This document shows, piece by piece, positions 1 through 9,000 of a stretch of 64,000 nucleotides of DNA. Each line of letters opens with the position of its first letter. Position 1 is the stretch's first letter. The position numbers and the translations under genes are program-made. This DNA comes from DLAJ01 sp964655525 (lineage in GTDB: Bacteria; Bacillota; Clostridia; Lachnospirales; Lachnospiraceae): positions 1-64,000 of the forward strand of contig CAZZNE010000020.1 of the NCBI GenBank assembly GCA_964655525.1. Reading direction: 5' to 3'. Under the pieces are notes generated by a model that was given only the letters and a program-made list of their open reading frames with translations, was not told the DNA's origin and did no database searches.

Positions 1-205
1 TCGCGGCTGATGTAATGGTAATACCTCTCTCCTGCTCCTGCTCCATCCAGTCCATCGTCGCAGTGCCTTCGTGAGTATCACCAATCTTATAGTTGACGCC
101 CGTGTAGTATAAGATACGCTCTGTCAGCGTTGTCTTACCTGCATCAATGTGCGCCATAATACCGATATTTCTGGTTCTCTCAAGTGGATATTCTCTTCCA
201 GCCAC
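1..205 (-). CDS. fusA: Elongation factor G, N-terminal part (cut by window edge)
   Basis: EF-G is the GTPase that moves tRNA and mRNA through the ribosome after peptide transfer. Only the first 68 codons are inside the window. They read VAGREYPLERTRNIGIMAHI and continue into DAGKTTLTERILYYTG, which holds the G1 P-loop (AHIDAGKTT), and then the G2/switch region with RGITIT. The start is a GTG at 205, seven bases after an AGGAGG ribosome-binding site (214-219) that overlaps the rpsG stop codon, so the two genes are tightly coupled in the str operon. Only the C-terminal rest is missing, by truncation at base 1. Confidence 0.95.
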   Translation of the reverse strand, partial: MAGREYPLERTRNIGIMAHIDAGKTTLTERILYYTGVNYKIGDTHEGTATMDWMEQEQERGITITSAA

Positions 206-217
206 AGGTTTTTCCTC

Positions 218-688
218 CTAGAATCGATAGTGGGCAAAAGCCTTGTTTGCCTCTGCCATCTTGTGCATGTCTTCTTTTCTCTTTACGGCTGCTCCCGTAT
301 TGTTTGCAGCGTCAAGAATCTCGTTTGCCAGTCTCTCCTCCATGGTCTTCTCGCCTCTCTTGCGTGAAAACATGGTCAGCCAACGCAGTGCCAAAGCCTG
401 ACGTCTCTCCGGTCTTACCTCGATCGGTACCTGATAAGTCGCGCCGCCGATACGTCTTGCTTTTACTTCAAGCATGGGCATGATATTGTTCATTGCCTCC
501 TCGAATACGTCAAGCGCCGGCTTGCCGGATTTCTCCTCAACCCTGCCGAATGCGCCGTATACGATCTTCTGGGCAACGCCCTTTTTGCCGTCAAGCATGA
601 TGTTATTGATCAGCTTCGTAACCACCTTGTTGTTGTATAAAGGATCGGCTAATACGTCTCTTTTTTGAATATGTCCTTTACGTGGCAC
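218..688 (-). CDS. rpsG: 30S ribosomal protein S7
   Basis: S7 starts assembly of the 16S 3' domain and lies in the mRNA exit/E-site region of the small subunit. The 156-residue product has the normal bacterial length and begins MPRKGHIQKRDVLADPLYNN, with the conserved internal block IGGATYQVPIEVRPERRQALALRW. It is followed after 12 bases by fusA. A 223-base spacer separates it from rpsL, long for this pair; S7 autoregulates through the rpsL-rpsG spacer in Escherichia coli, so this spacer could hold a control structure, but no specific fold was established here. The AAGGAGGGAAGAAACG leader gives a clear ribosome-binding site. Confidence 0.98.
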   Translation of the reverse strand: MPRKGHIQKRDVLADPLYNNKVVTKLINNIMLDGKKGVAQKIVYGAFGRVEEKSGKPALDVFEEAMNNIMPMLEVKARRIGGATYQVPIEVRPERRQALALRWLTMFSRKRGEKTMEERLANEILDAANNTGAAVKRKEDMHKMAEANKAFAHYRF

Positions 689-911
689 GTTTCTTCCCTC
701 CTTATTATCATGAATAATTCATCGGTACTCACAAGTTCTAAATGCCGCGTTATCAAACGCCTGCACCCTAATGTGTTCGTGCGGTGTTTCTGTATCTTCG
801 CATAGAAAGCATAAAACGAACCGCTTGTTCGCCGAATGATTCCATTCGCGGTGATCGCTCACTCCAGAATCCCAACACTAATTAGTCTGTAAACTGCGGT
901 ACTAATGGCTC

Positions 912-1331
912 CTATTTTCCTGCCTTCGGTCTCTTAGCGCCGTATTTGGAACGAGCCTGCTTTCTGTTTGCAACACCTGCGGTATCCAGCGTACCTCTGA
1001 TGATGTGGTATCTGGTACCGGGCAAGTCCTTAACACGACCGCCGCGGATCAGAACAACGGAGTGTTCCTGCAGATTGTGACCTTCGCCCGGAATGTAGGA
1101 TGTTACCTCGATACCGTTGGAAAGGCGTACTCTGGCGATCTTTCTAAGAGCGGAGTTAGGTTTCTTAGGCGTAGCAGTCTTGACTGCGGTGCAGACACCA
1201 CGCTTCTGCGGAGAAGCCGTATTGATGGATTTCTTTCTCAAAGAGTTGTAACCCTTTAACAAAGCAGGCGCTGTCGCCTTCTTCTCGGATGTCTGACGTC
1301 CTTTTCTTACTAACTGGTTAAATGTTGGCAT
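912..1331 (-). CDS. rpsL: 30S ribosomal protein S12
   Basis: S12 sits at the decoding centre and controls accuracy. The 139-residue product starts MPTFNQLVRKGRQTSEKK. The two lysines whose change gives streptomycin resistance in other bacteria are both present, in TPKKPNSALRK (around residues 54-64) and GGRVKDLPG, so the protein looks wild type at those sites. A stretch of 13 extra residues between the N-terminal motif and the PQKRGVC block is usual for Firmicutes. AGGAGGTGA lies six bases before the ATG. A consensus vegetative promoter sits about 70 bases upstream, so the str operon has its own start here rather than relying on read-through from rpoC. Confidence 0.98.
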   Translation of the reverse strand: MPTFNQLVRKGRQTSEKKATAPALLKGYNSLRKKSINTASPQKRGVCTAVKTATPKKPNSALRKIARVRLSNGIEVTSYIPGEGHNLQEHSVVLIRGGRVKDLPGTRYHIIRGTLDTAGVANRKQARSKYGAKRPKAGK

Positions 1332-1403
1332 TCTGTTTCACCTCCTATGATATAGATTTTTTTCTGCATGCAAAAAGAAATGCATCCTTACGCACGCTAG
1401 ATT

Positions 1404-1432
1404 ATTATACTTGCCATATTTTTCATTGTCAA
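1404..1432 (-). promoter_or_regulatory. Vegetative (sigma-A) promoter of the str operon
   Basis: On the minus strand the sequence shows TTGACA (1427-1432), a 17-base spacer and TATAAT (1404-1409), a perfect match to the consensus. It lies about 70 bases before the rpsL start and would drive rpsL-rpsG-fusA. Confidence 0.9.
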
Positions 1433-1606
1433 TACACACTTTGCGCTTTTATGCAAAATCTTTCAAAATCTTTTCGCTTCGGCAATTCCTTTCATATACC
1501 GCGGAACTACCGCCTTTTTTGCGAAAAAAAGACGTTTCCCATTTTTTTGTCTAATTTTGTTGTTCTACTTCTCTTTTTTCCTTATTTATTATATAATTTG
1601 TTTACA

Positions 1607-2566
1607 ATGAAAAAGCGACTTTGTTTTTTTTATGTATGGATCTTCATATTGCTGACAGCCTGCGGTTCACCAAATGACAGCGGCACTCCGTCCGTATATG
1701 CGGACGAGGTGAGTTATTTCGATCCCGCGACGGATCCTTCCGTCGTAAAGGGGACGCGGGATAATTCGATCTGCTGCCTGACGCCTGCGGCGCCGGGTAC
1801 GATTGTTTTTTCGAGTGAGAATGCCGTCATCGACGCCTCGAACGCTTCACAGGGGTATATTGGCGCGTCCTATCTCGGCGACTGCCCAAAAGTAAAACTA
1901 CAGATCACGGGACCGGACGCCGTGACCTATTCCTACGATATGCATGGCGGACAGGAATATTTTCCGTTATCCGCAGGCAGTGGAACCTACACGGTCGGCG
2001 TTTACGAAAACATTTCCGCCAACCAATACTCAGTCAATATGGTCGAGGACATCGACGTTACCATCTCAGATGAATTTGGGGCGTTTCTCTACCCGAACCA
2101 ATACTGTATGTTCGACGCGTCTTCGACCGCAGTAAAGAAAGCGGCAGACCTTGCTTTTTTTGCCGACACTGACTTAGACGTCATCACCAATATTTACAAT
2201 TACGTGATCAAGACCATTTCCTACGATCATGACATGGCGGAAAATATCCAGAGCGGCTATGTCTGCGATGTGGATGCGGCGCTTGCACGCGGATCCGGTA
2301 TCTGCCTGGATTACGCGGCGGTCATGACCTGCATGCTGCGCAGTCAGGGCATCCCGACCCGGCTTGAGGTCGGCTATGCCGGCAGCGCCTATCACGCGTG
2401 GATCAGCACCTACGTTGATGAAAAGGGCTGGATCAACGGCATCATCGAGTTTGACGGTACCAACTGGTCCTTAATGGATCCGACTTTTTCCGCCAACACG
2501 GAACGCGAAGAACTCAAACGTTTTATCGGCGACGGCAGTAATTATCTGTTAAAATATACGTACTAA
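1607..2566 (+). CDS. Transglutaminase-like lipoprotein
   Basis: A 319-residue secreted protein of the transglutaminase-like (papain-fold) superfamily. The N-terminus MKKRLCFFYVWIFILLTACG is a lipoprotein signal with the lipobox LTAC, so the mature protein should be anchored on the outer face of the membrane. The core near the C-terminus has the catalytic triad: C233 in SGICLDYAAVM, H263 in YHAWIS and D291 in SLMDPTF. The middle part looks like a beta domain of unknown role. The ATG at 1607 is chosen because the signal peptide starts there; no ribosome-binding site precedes it, but a TATAAT (1592-1597) ends ten bases upstream, so a very short leader or leaderless mRNA is possible. It begins a plus-strand run that includes a PilC-like gene. 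Substrate unknown; cell-wall peptide cleavage or cross-linking is a guess. Confidence 0.85.
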   Translation: MKKRLCFFYVWIFILLTACGSPNDSGTPSVYADEVSYFDPATDPSVVKGTRDNSICCLTPAAPGTIVFSSENAVIDASNASQGYIGASYLGDCPKVKLQITGPDAVTYSYDMHGGQEYFPLSAGSGTYTVGVYENISANQYSVNMVEDIDVTISDEFGAFLYPNQYCMFDASSTAVKKAADLAFFADTDLDVITNIYNYVIKTISYDHDMAENIQSGYVCDVDAALARGSGICLDYAAVMTCMLRSQGIPTRLEVGYAGSAYHAWISTYVDEKGWINGIIEFDGTNWSLMDPTFSANTEREELKRFIGDGSNYLLKYTY

Positions 2567-2604
2567 CAGCCATATCGCAAAAAAATAACAAAGGGGAACG
2601 GCAA

Positions 2605-3651
2605 ATGAGTGTACAAAAAAAATTATCCAACACGGAGATTTCCTCCTTCTGTGACCAGACCGCGCTCATCCTGAGCGCAGGCATTACGCCGGTCGAGGGC
2701 ATGCGCATCCTTCTTTCCGACACAAAGGACGCGCAGGGACGCAAGATCATTTCCGATATTTTGGAGGTGTGCGAACATGGTGAAGCATTCAGCAAGGCGC
2801 TTGCAAAAACAGGTGTTTTTCCCGATTATGCGGTCAATATGGTCGCTGTCGGCGAAGAATCCGGCAAGACGGACGAGGTAATGCGCGCTCTCTCCGATTA
2901 TTACGCAAGAGAGGAAATGGTGGCGGACAACTTGAAAAGCGCCGTCCGTTATCCTCTGATCATGATCGGTATGATGCTCATCGTCATTTTGGTGCTGATC
3001 ACAAAGGTGCTGCCGATCTTCAATCAAGTATTCATTCAGCTCGGAAGCGAGATCACCGGGTTTTCCCGCTCGCTTTTACAGCTTGGCAGTAGTATTCGGA
3101 ATTATTCCATTGTGTTTATCATCATTCTTGCCGTTTTGGTGCTGATTGCCCTGCTCGCCGCAAAAACACGCCGCGGGAGGAAGCTGACGAGAAGGCTTTT
3201 CGCAAAGTTCCCGCTGACGCGCTCCTTTTTTAACAGTGTTGCCGCGGGACGTTTTGCAAACGGAATGGCGCTGACGCTCTCGAGCGGTCTTGATACATAT
3301 CAAAGTCTTGACATGGTCGCACAGCTTGTCGATCATCAGGGCATGGCAGGGAAGATCGCGAACTGCAAGTCCTTTATCGAGGGCGGCGATAATTTTTCGG
3401 AGGCCGTAGCAAAAGCAGGAATCTTCTCGAATCTGCACGCGAAGATGATCGCGGTCGGCTTCCGCACCGGAAATGTGGATGTTGTCATGAGCAAGATCGC
3501 TGAGAAATATGAGAAGGAGACAAATGACCGGATCTACGCCATCATCGCGGTCTTAGAGCCGACGCTTGTGATCATTCTTTCCCTCATCGTCGGACTGATC
3601 CTGCTCTCCGTGATCCTGCCTCTGATGGGAATCATGACGAGTATTGGTTAA
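2605..3651 (+). CDS. PilC/GspF-family inner membrane protein
   Basis: A 348-residue platform protein of type IV pilus and type II secretion systems, which sits in the membrane and works with an assembly ATPase. Two T2SSF repeats are visible: FCDQTALILSAGITPVEGMR near residue 15 and FANGMALTLSSGLDTYQSLD near residue 210. Three hydrophobic helices lie near residues 115-135, 170-190 and 315-340. Each repeat has the VGEESGKTDEV / VGFRTGNVDVV signature. The length is short of the usual 400, lacking the N-terminal arm. AGGGGAACGGCAA precedes the ATG. It is followed by four small genes, at least one with a prepilin motif, and two or three hairpin repeats. No PilB-type ATPase or prepilin peptidase is in the window. 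Confidence 0.9.
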   Translation: MSVQKKLSNTEISSFCDQTALILSAGITPVEGMRILLSDTKDAQGRKIISDILEVCEHGEAFSKALAKTGVFPDYAVNMVAVGEESGKTDEVMRALSDYYAREEMVADNLKSAVRYPLIMIGMMLIVILVLITKVLPIFNQVFIQLGSEITGFSRSLLQLGSSIRNYSIVFIIILAVLVLIALLAAKTRRGRKLTRRLFAKFPLTRSFFNSVAAGRFANGMALTLSSGLDTYQSLDMVAQLVDHQGMAGKIANCKSFIEGGDNFSEAVAKAGIFSNLHAKMIAVGFRTGNVDVVMSKIAEKYEKETNDRIYAIIAVLEPTLVIILSLIVGLILLSVILPLMGIMTSIG

Positions 3652-3652
3652 A

Positions 3653-3706
3653 AAAGATTGGCGCATTCGCGCCAATCTTTCGAAGAATCCGCTCTGCGAA
3701 TTCTTC
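3653..3706 (+). repeat. Twin-hairpin intercistronic repeat, copy 1
   Basis: Begins directly after the TAA of the PilC-like gene. The first stem is 12 perfect pairs (3653-3664 with 3669-3680, AAAGATTGGCGC) around the loop ATTC. The second stem (3682-3692 with 3696-3706, starting GAAGAAT and ending ATTCTTC) has one mismatch. The tail TTCCGAGGCTGAGATATTT recurs after other copies. It is inside a presumed operon and lacks a long T run after stem one, so a pure terminator role is doubtful. Confidence 0.75.
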
Positions 3707-3736
3707 CGAGGCTGAGATATTTCCTATTAAGTTAAA

Positions 3737-3835
3737 AAAGAACGCTTCGCGTTCTTTGCGAGATCTTGCATAAGAATGCGCTGCATTTTCTGCAAAACTC
3801 GCGTGTACGAAGTTCTTCCGGCGTTGAGTAATTTG
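3737..3835 (+). repeat. Twin-hairpin intercistronic repeat, copy 2 (degenerate)
   Basis: A nine-pair stem AAAGAACGC/GCGTTCTTT (3737-3745 with 3749-3757) is followed by a longer, imperfect GCGAG...CTCGC structure and a tail GTTCTTCCGGCGTTGAGTAATTT that resembles the tail of copy 1. It is not next to a stop codon, unlike the others, and may be a tandem duplicate of copy 1 that has drifted. Confidence 0.5.
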
Positions 3836-3861
3836 TTGTGGTTTGTAAAAGGAGTCACGCT

Positions 3862-4188
3862 ATGAATCGTTTTAGAAGTGGAAGGCGTTCTTTCCCGATT
3901 TTGAGTAAATTCCATCTATCGTTTCTCGCCTTTGTGCTGCTGCTTTTTCTTGCCCTCTCCGGTTTGCAGGAAATTTCGGACAAGACGAGCGACAGTCAGC
4001 GCGAGAGTCTGGAGCATGCGATCGAGCGCAGTATTGCCCATTGCTATGCACTGGAAGGCACCTATCCGCCGAGCCTTGACTATATCAAAGCGCATTATGG
4101 CCTGACCTACGATGAAGACCGTTTTTTCGTTGATTATCAGCCCATCGGCTCTAACATGCTGCCGGACGTTACGATTATTGAACGCTAA
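3862..4188 (+). CDS. Small pilin-like membrane protein, unrecognised
   Basis: A 108-residue protein with a basic N-terminus, one hydrophobic helix (about residues 18-36, FHLSFLAFVLLLFLALSGLQ) and an extracellular tail. The tail contains CYALEGTYPPSLDYIKAHYGL, a pattern often seen just after the helix of small pseudopilins. No clear G-x-x-x-x-E prepilin cleavage site is present, so assignment to the pilin family rests on layout and position after the PilC-like gene. The ATG at 3862 has AAAGGAG seven bases before it; an earlier in-frame GTG-type start has no ribosome-binding site. Its TAA is directly followed by another twin-hairpin repeat. Confidence 0.7.
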   Translation: MNRFRSGRRSFPILSKFHLSFLAFVLLLFLALSGLQEISDKTSDSQRESLEHAIERSIAHCYALEGTYPPSLDYIKAHYGLTYDEDRFFVDYQPIGSNMLPDVTIIER

Positions 4189-4189
4189 A

Positions 4190-4237
4190 AAAGAACGCGA
4201 AGCGTTCTTTCGAAGAATTTGCAAATGCAAATTCTTC
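4190..4237 (+). repeat. Twin-hairpin intercistronic repeat, copy 3
   Basis: Starts in the A run that follows the TAA of the preceding gene. Stem one is AAAGAACGC/GCGTTCTTT (4190-4198 with 4202-4210, loop GAA). Stem two is eleven perfect pairs, 4212-4222 with 4227-4237, opening GAAGAAT and closing ATTCTTC. The arms differ from copy 1 in sequence but stay paired. Confidence 0.75.
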
Positions 4238-4281
4238 CCTGATTTAGAAATTTTCAAGATGTCAAAAAAGGAGTACCTGTC

Positions 4282-4776
4282 ATGCAGTTTAAAAACGAAA
4301 ACAAGCATATGGTGGACGTTCTTTTTGTCCTCTCGCTGTTCTGCGTATTCGCGTTCTCCGCACTGATGCTTGTCATCATCGGCGCTAACGTATACAAAAA
4401 AACCGCGGAGCATATGGACACAAACTACGCTTCCCGCATCTCCTACGCCTATCTTTCCGAAAAGATCCGGCAGAACGACCGTGCAGATGCGCTGTCCGTC
4501 GGAAGCTACGGAGACGGGGACGCGCTCATCATCAGCGAGGAGATTAATGGTAAGGTATACTATACCTACCTATATCAATATGACGGCAAGCTTCGGGAGC
4601 TTTTTACGGGCACGCCCGATACGTTACGCCCGGAGGCGGGACAAGCCATCATGGACTGCTCCGCGTTTTCCGTTTCCGCCGTCAGCGACAAGCTTTACTT
4701 TGTTTCACTGACCGGCTCCGACGGGGAGGAGACGACGCTTTATGTGTCTACCCGATGCATGAGTCCGGCCGAGTGA
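4282..4776 (+). CDS. DUF4860-like membrane protein of the pilus-like cluster
   Basis: A 164-residue protein with one N-terminal membrane helix (VDVLFVLSLFCVFAFSALMLVIIGANVY, about residues 11-38) and an extracellular domain of short beta-like segments (YYTYLYQYDGKLRELF). Helix plus the following TNYASRISYAYLSEKIRQND is laid out like a pseudopilin, but there is no prepilin cleavage motif. It resembles proteins annotated DUF4860 in Lachnospiraceae; this is from memory and not checked. AAAGGAG is nine bases before the ATG. It lies between two small pilin-like genes, so a shared surface or secretion assembly is likely. Exact role unknown. Confidence 0.75.
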   Translation: MQFKNENKHMVDVLFVLSLFCVFAFSALMLVIIGANVYKKTAEHMDTNYASRISYAYLSEKIRQNDRADALSVGSYGDGDALIISEEINGKVYYTYLYQYDGKLRELFTGTPDTLRPEAGQAIMDCSAFSVSAVSDKLYFVSLTGSDGEETTLYVSTRCMSPAE

Positions 4777-4844
4777 CCGTATGTTTTCGAAACATATAGG
4801 GAAACGTACATAATTACATAACCTGATAAAAGGGGATACCGTCT

Positions 4845-5576
4845 ATGTTAAAGAAAACCTCCTCCCGCTCCGGTCTGTTTTTGCTGGAGCTCATCATCTC
4901 CATCCTGTTTTTTTCAATGGCAAGCGCCGTTTGTATCCGCCTGTTCGTACAGGCGCATATCATGGACCGCGATAACCGCAATCTCACGCAGTCCGTCAAG
5001 CTGTGTGAAAATTTGGCTGAAGTTTATACTGCCTCCGGCGGGGATCTTAATACGCTTACCGACATTTATCCATACCTTCAGCGCGATTACCGTTCCATCC
5101 AGATTTGTCTTTTTCGCGATATGGCATCCTTATACCGGCTTGAAGAATCCACTGTCGGCCGCATCATCCCTTTGCAATCTTCCTCCTCAAGCGAATCGGA
5201 ACCAGCCGCCGTCGATACCGACGATCTTCCGTATCCGGGATACGCCATAGAGTCCGCGCTGACATACACTGTGCAGGACATGATGATGTTCCTCGACAAG
5301 GACTGGCAGCCCACTCTGATCCCACAGTCCGGCGGCTATGTTTTATGCGCGATTTTCTTTGAAGAGCCGCGGTCTTCAGGCACATTGAGAGACGCTGCAT
5401 TCGGGGTATGGGAATATGATACGATGCGGGAAATCGAAGTAGGGGAACTTGAATTTCTCACCGGAACCGTCACTGATGACTATTTTTATCAATTTTCCAA
5501 GCTTTCCGAGGAGGATGCAATCTATTTATTAGATGTCACGGTGTATGTCTCTGAAACAGGAGGTGCTGACGAATGA
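4845..5576 (+). CDS. Prepilin-like protein with type IV cleavage motif
   Basis: A 243-residue protein that starts MLKKTSSRSGLFLLELIISI. G10 followed by LFLLE places a glutamate at mature position 5, the hallmark of type IV prepilins and pseudopilins, ahead of a hydrophobic helix. The rest is an extracellular domain with a serine-rich loop (SSSSESEPAAVDTDD, around residue 110) and aromatic C-terminal segments. AGGGGA precedes the ATG at good spacing. The stop overlaps the start of the next gene by four bases (ATGA), so both are co-translated. This is the strongest evidence that the cluster builds a pilus-like or pseudopilus fibre. Confidence 0.8.
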   Translation: MLKKTSSRSGLFLLELIISILFFSMASAVCIRLFVQAHIMDRDNRNLTQSVKLCENLAEVYTASGGDLNTLTDIYPYLQRDYRSIQICLFRDMASLYRLEESTVGRIIPLQSSSSSESEPAAVDTDDLPYPGYAIESALTYTVQDMMMFLDKDWQPTLIPQSGGYVLCAIFFEEPRSSGTLRDAAFGVWEYDTMREIEVGELEFLTGTVTDDYFYQFSKLSEEDAIYLLDVTVYVSETGGADE

Positions 5577-6004
5577 AACAAAAACGTTACGGTGTCAATG
5601 TCGGTTCTTCCTCCCTGCTCATCATTTTTGTTGTCGTCTGCCTTGTGTCTTTTGCGGCGCTCTCCATTGTCAGCGCCAATTCCGATTACAAGCTGACAAA
5701 GCGGATGGCAGAGCGGGAAACGAATTACTATAATGCCTGCAACGACGCATATCGGGCGCTTGCGTCTATTGACCGCACGCTGTTATCCCTTTATGAAAGC
5801 AGTGACAACGAAGACGATTTTTACGCTCAGGCAGGCTATACCAAATCGTTTACCTATCCGGTATCCGATATTCAGTCGCTCCGCGTCGTTCTCCGGATCA
5901 ATTATCCTCAAAACAGCGAGGATGCACGCTACACGATTACGGAATGGCAGGTTGTTACGACCGGAACGCTCGATTATGACCAAAGTCTTCCCGTTATTCA
6001 ATAA
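5573..6004 (+). CDS. Small membrane-anchored protein, last gene of pilus-like cluster
   Basis: A 143-residue protein with a short cytoplasmic N-terminus, a hydrophobic helix at about residues 14-36 (LLIIFVVVCLVSFAALSIVSA) and an extracellular domain (YKLTKRMAERETNYYNACNDAYRALASID). The helix followed by a long amphipathic helix is the architecture of minor pseudopilins, and GVNVGSSS before the helix may be a divergent processing site. Translation starts inside the stop of the preceding gene, with AGGAGG eight bases before the ATG. The TAA runs directly into a strong bidirectional terminator shared with rpoC. Confidence 0.7.
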   Translation: MKQKRYGVNVGSSSLLIIFVVVCLVSFAALSIVSANSDYKLTKRMAERETNYYNACNDAYRALASIDRTLLSLYESSDNEDDFYAQAGYTKSFTYPVSDIQSLRVVLRINYPQNSEDARYTITEWQVVTTGTLDYDQSLPVIQ

Positions 6005-6044
6005 AAAGAAGTGCAGGAAGCATCACTCCCTGCACTTCTTTTTT
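6003..6044. terminator. Bidirectional terminator between pilus-like cluster and rpoC
   Basis: AAAAGAAGTGCAGG and CCTGCACTTCTTTT form a 14-pair stem with A and T runs on both sides, so it can stop the plus-strand cluster (stop at 6004) and rpoC transcription (stop at 6100) alike. Confidence 0.9.
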
Positions 6045-6099
6045 GATACCCTTATCATGGGCATTCTGCTTTTTTTTACTCTGCGCTGTCCACAGCGTC

Positions 6100-9000
6100 T
6101 TATACAAGATCGTCCGCCGCTTCTAACGTGTAATCATCGTCCACAGACAATTCCTCATCCGCAAAATCATCATCCACGGACAATTCCTCATCCATTAATT
6201 CCTCGTCTTCTTCGAGCAGCTCCTCGTCTGTAAAATCATCATCCGGCTCCTCGGCGTCAAATGCAACGGTCTGCTCCTCATTGCTGTCCGCAAAGGAAAC
6301 CTCCTGTTCCATCAGACTTTGGTTATACGCAAATTTCGCATCCGTGGAAAGTCTGACGTCACGATAGCGTTTCATACCGGTTCCGGCAGGAATCAGCTTA
6401 CCGATAATGACGTTCTCCTTTAATCCGATCAGCGGATCGACCTTACCCTTGATCGCAGCTTCCGTCAACACCTTTGTCGTCTCCTGGAAGGATGCTGCTG
6501 ACAGGAAGGAGTTCGTTGCAAGCGCCGCCTTCGTAATACCGAGAATAACCTGTTTGCCCTCGGAGGGCTCTTTTCCTTCCGCAACATACTTCGCGTTCAT
6601 ATCCTCGTACTCAAGCACATCGACAAGCGTTCCCGGAAGGAAATCCGTATCGCCGTTATTCTCAATGCGGATCTTCTTTAACATCTGACGGACAATGACT
6701 TCAATATGCTTATCCGCAATATCAACACCCTGTAAACGGTACACACGCTGTACTTCACGCAGCAGGTAATCCTGTACGGCGCGCACGCCCTTGATCTTTA
6801 ACAGATCATGCGGATTGACAGAGCCTTCTGTCAGCTCGTCGCCCGCCTCGATCGTTGCGCCATCCATGATCTTGATGCGGGAACCGTACGGGATCAGATA
6901 AGTCTTTGACTCGCCAAGCTCCTTATTTTCGATCGTGATCTCACGTTTTTTCTTTGTATCCTTTACTGTAGCGACACCGGCAATCTCAGAGATCACCGCA
7001 AGTCCCTTCGGCTTTCTTGCCTCAAAAAGCTCCTCGACACGGGGAAGACCCTGTGTAATATCGCCGCCGGCAACACCACCCGTATGGAACGTTCTCATCG
7101 TCAGCTGCGTACCCGGCTCACCGATGGACTGTGCCGCAATGATGCCGACTGTCTCGCCGACCTGCACCGCCTCGCCTGTCGCCATGTTCGCACCGTAGCA
7201 CTTAGCGCAAATGCCGGTATGGGAACGGCATGTTAAAATCGTACGGATCTTCACTTTCTCGACCGGCTCACCGTTTGCATCGACACCGACACTGAGAATC
7301 TTGGAGGCACGGCTCGGCGTGATCATGTGATTTTTCTTCACAAGGACATTACCGTCTTTATCGCAGATGTCTTCACAGCTGTATCTGCCCGTGATACGGT
7401 CTTTTAAGCCTTCGATCACTTCTTTTCCGTCCATAAATGCCTTGACGGTCATGCCCGGAATCTCATCCAAGCCTTCACAGCAGTCCGTCTCACGGATGAT
7501 CAGCTCCTGACATACATCCACCATTCGTCTCGTCAGATAACCGGAATCGGCCGTACGCAGCGCCGTATCGGAAAGACCTTTTCTTGCGCCGTGCGCAGAC
7601 ATAAAGTATTCCAGCACGTCAAGACCTTCACGGAAGTTGGACTTGATCGGCAGCTCGATCGTTTTACCCGTTGTATCCGCCATCAATCCACGCATGCCGG
7701 CAAGCTGCTTGATCTGCTGATTGGAACCACGCGCGCCGGAATCCGCCATCATGAAAATGTTATTATACTGGTCGAGACCTTTCAGCAGAACATCCGTCAG
7801 TTCCTTATCGGTTTCCGTCCATGTCTCAACGACCGCCTTATAACGCTCCTCGTCGGTGATCAGTCCGCGCTTATAGTTTCTCGTGATCTTATCCACCATC
7901 TCCTGCGCCGCCGCAAGCATTTCCGGCTTCTTCGCAGGCACGGTCATATCGGAGATGGAAACCGTCATCGCCGCTTTTGTCGAATACTTATAACCGGTCG
8001 CCTTAATATCATCCAACACCTCCGCGGTCTTGAATGTACCGTGGGTATTGATGACTCTCTCCAAAATCTGCTTTAACTGCTTTTTCGCCACGAGGAAATC
8101 TACCTCGGGCTTTAAGAAATTCGCCGGATCGCTTCTGTCAACATAGCCCAGATCCTGCGGAAGGATCTCATTAAAGATCAGACGTCCGAGCGTGGATTCC
8201 ACAATTCCCGTGACGGTCTCGCCCGCGTCATTTACCTTGCTGACTCTGACCTTAATACGCGAATGCAGCGTAATATAGCGGTTCTCATACGCCATGATCG
8301 CCTCGCTTAAGTTGCGGAAGAATTTTCCTTCTCCCGCCGCGCCCGGGCGCTCCTGGGTCAGATAGTAAATACCCAATACCATATCCTGAGAAGGAACGGC
8401 AACGGGGCCGCCATCCGACGGCTTTAAGAGGTTGTTCGGGGACAATAGCAGGAACCGGCACTCCGCCTGCGCTTCCTGCGACAGCGGAAGATGCACCGCC
8501 ATCTGGTCTCCGTCAAAGTCCGCATTGAACGCCGTACATACGAGCGGATGCAGTTTAATCGCCTTACCTTCCACCAAAATCGGCTCAAATGCCTGTATTC
8601 CCAATCTGTGCAGGGTAGGCGCACGGTTCAGCATCACCGGATGCTCCGTGATGACCTCCTCAAGCACATCCCATACCTGATTATCCCAGCGCTCCACGAG
8701 CTTTTTCGCATTCTTGATATTCTGGGAGATGCCGCGTGCGACAAGCTCCTTCATCACGAACGGCTTGAACAGCTCGATCGCCATTTCCTTGGGCAGTCCG
8801 CACTGATAAATCTTCAGCTCGGGGCCTACCACGATAACGGAACGTCCCGAATAATCGACACGCTTACCTAACAGGTTCTGACGGAAACGTCCCGACTTAC
8901 CCTTTAACATATCGGACAGTGATTTTAACGCCCTGTTGCCCGGTCCGGTCACGGGACGTCCGCGCCTGCCGTTATCGATCAGGGCATCCACTGCCTCCTG

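Noticed and set aside
3653..4237. Reading the hairpins as an insertion-sequence end or integration site
   Set aside because: No transposase or target-site duplication nearby, and the structures sit at stop codons.
5733..6233. 166-residue plus-strand frame running into rpoC
   Set aside because: Overlaps a real gene in another frame and crosses the strong terminator.
7591..8076. 161-residue plus-strand frame opposite rpoC
   Set aside because: Antisense to conserved rpoC, basic histidine/arginine composition typical of shadow frames.
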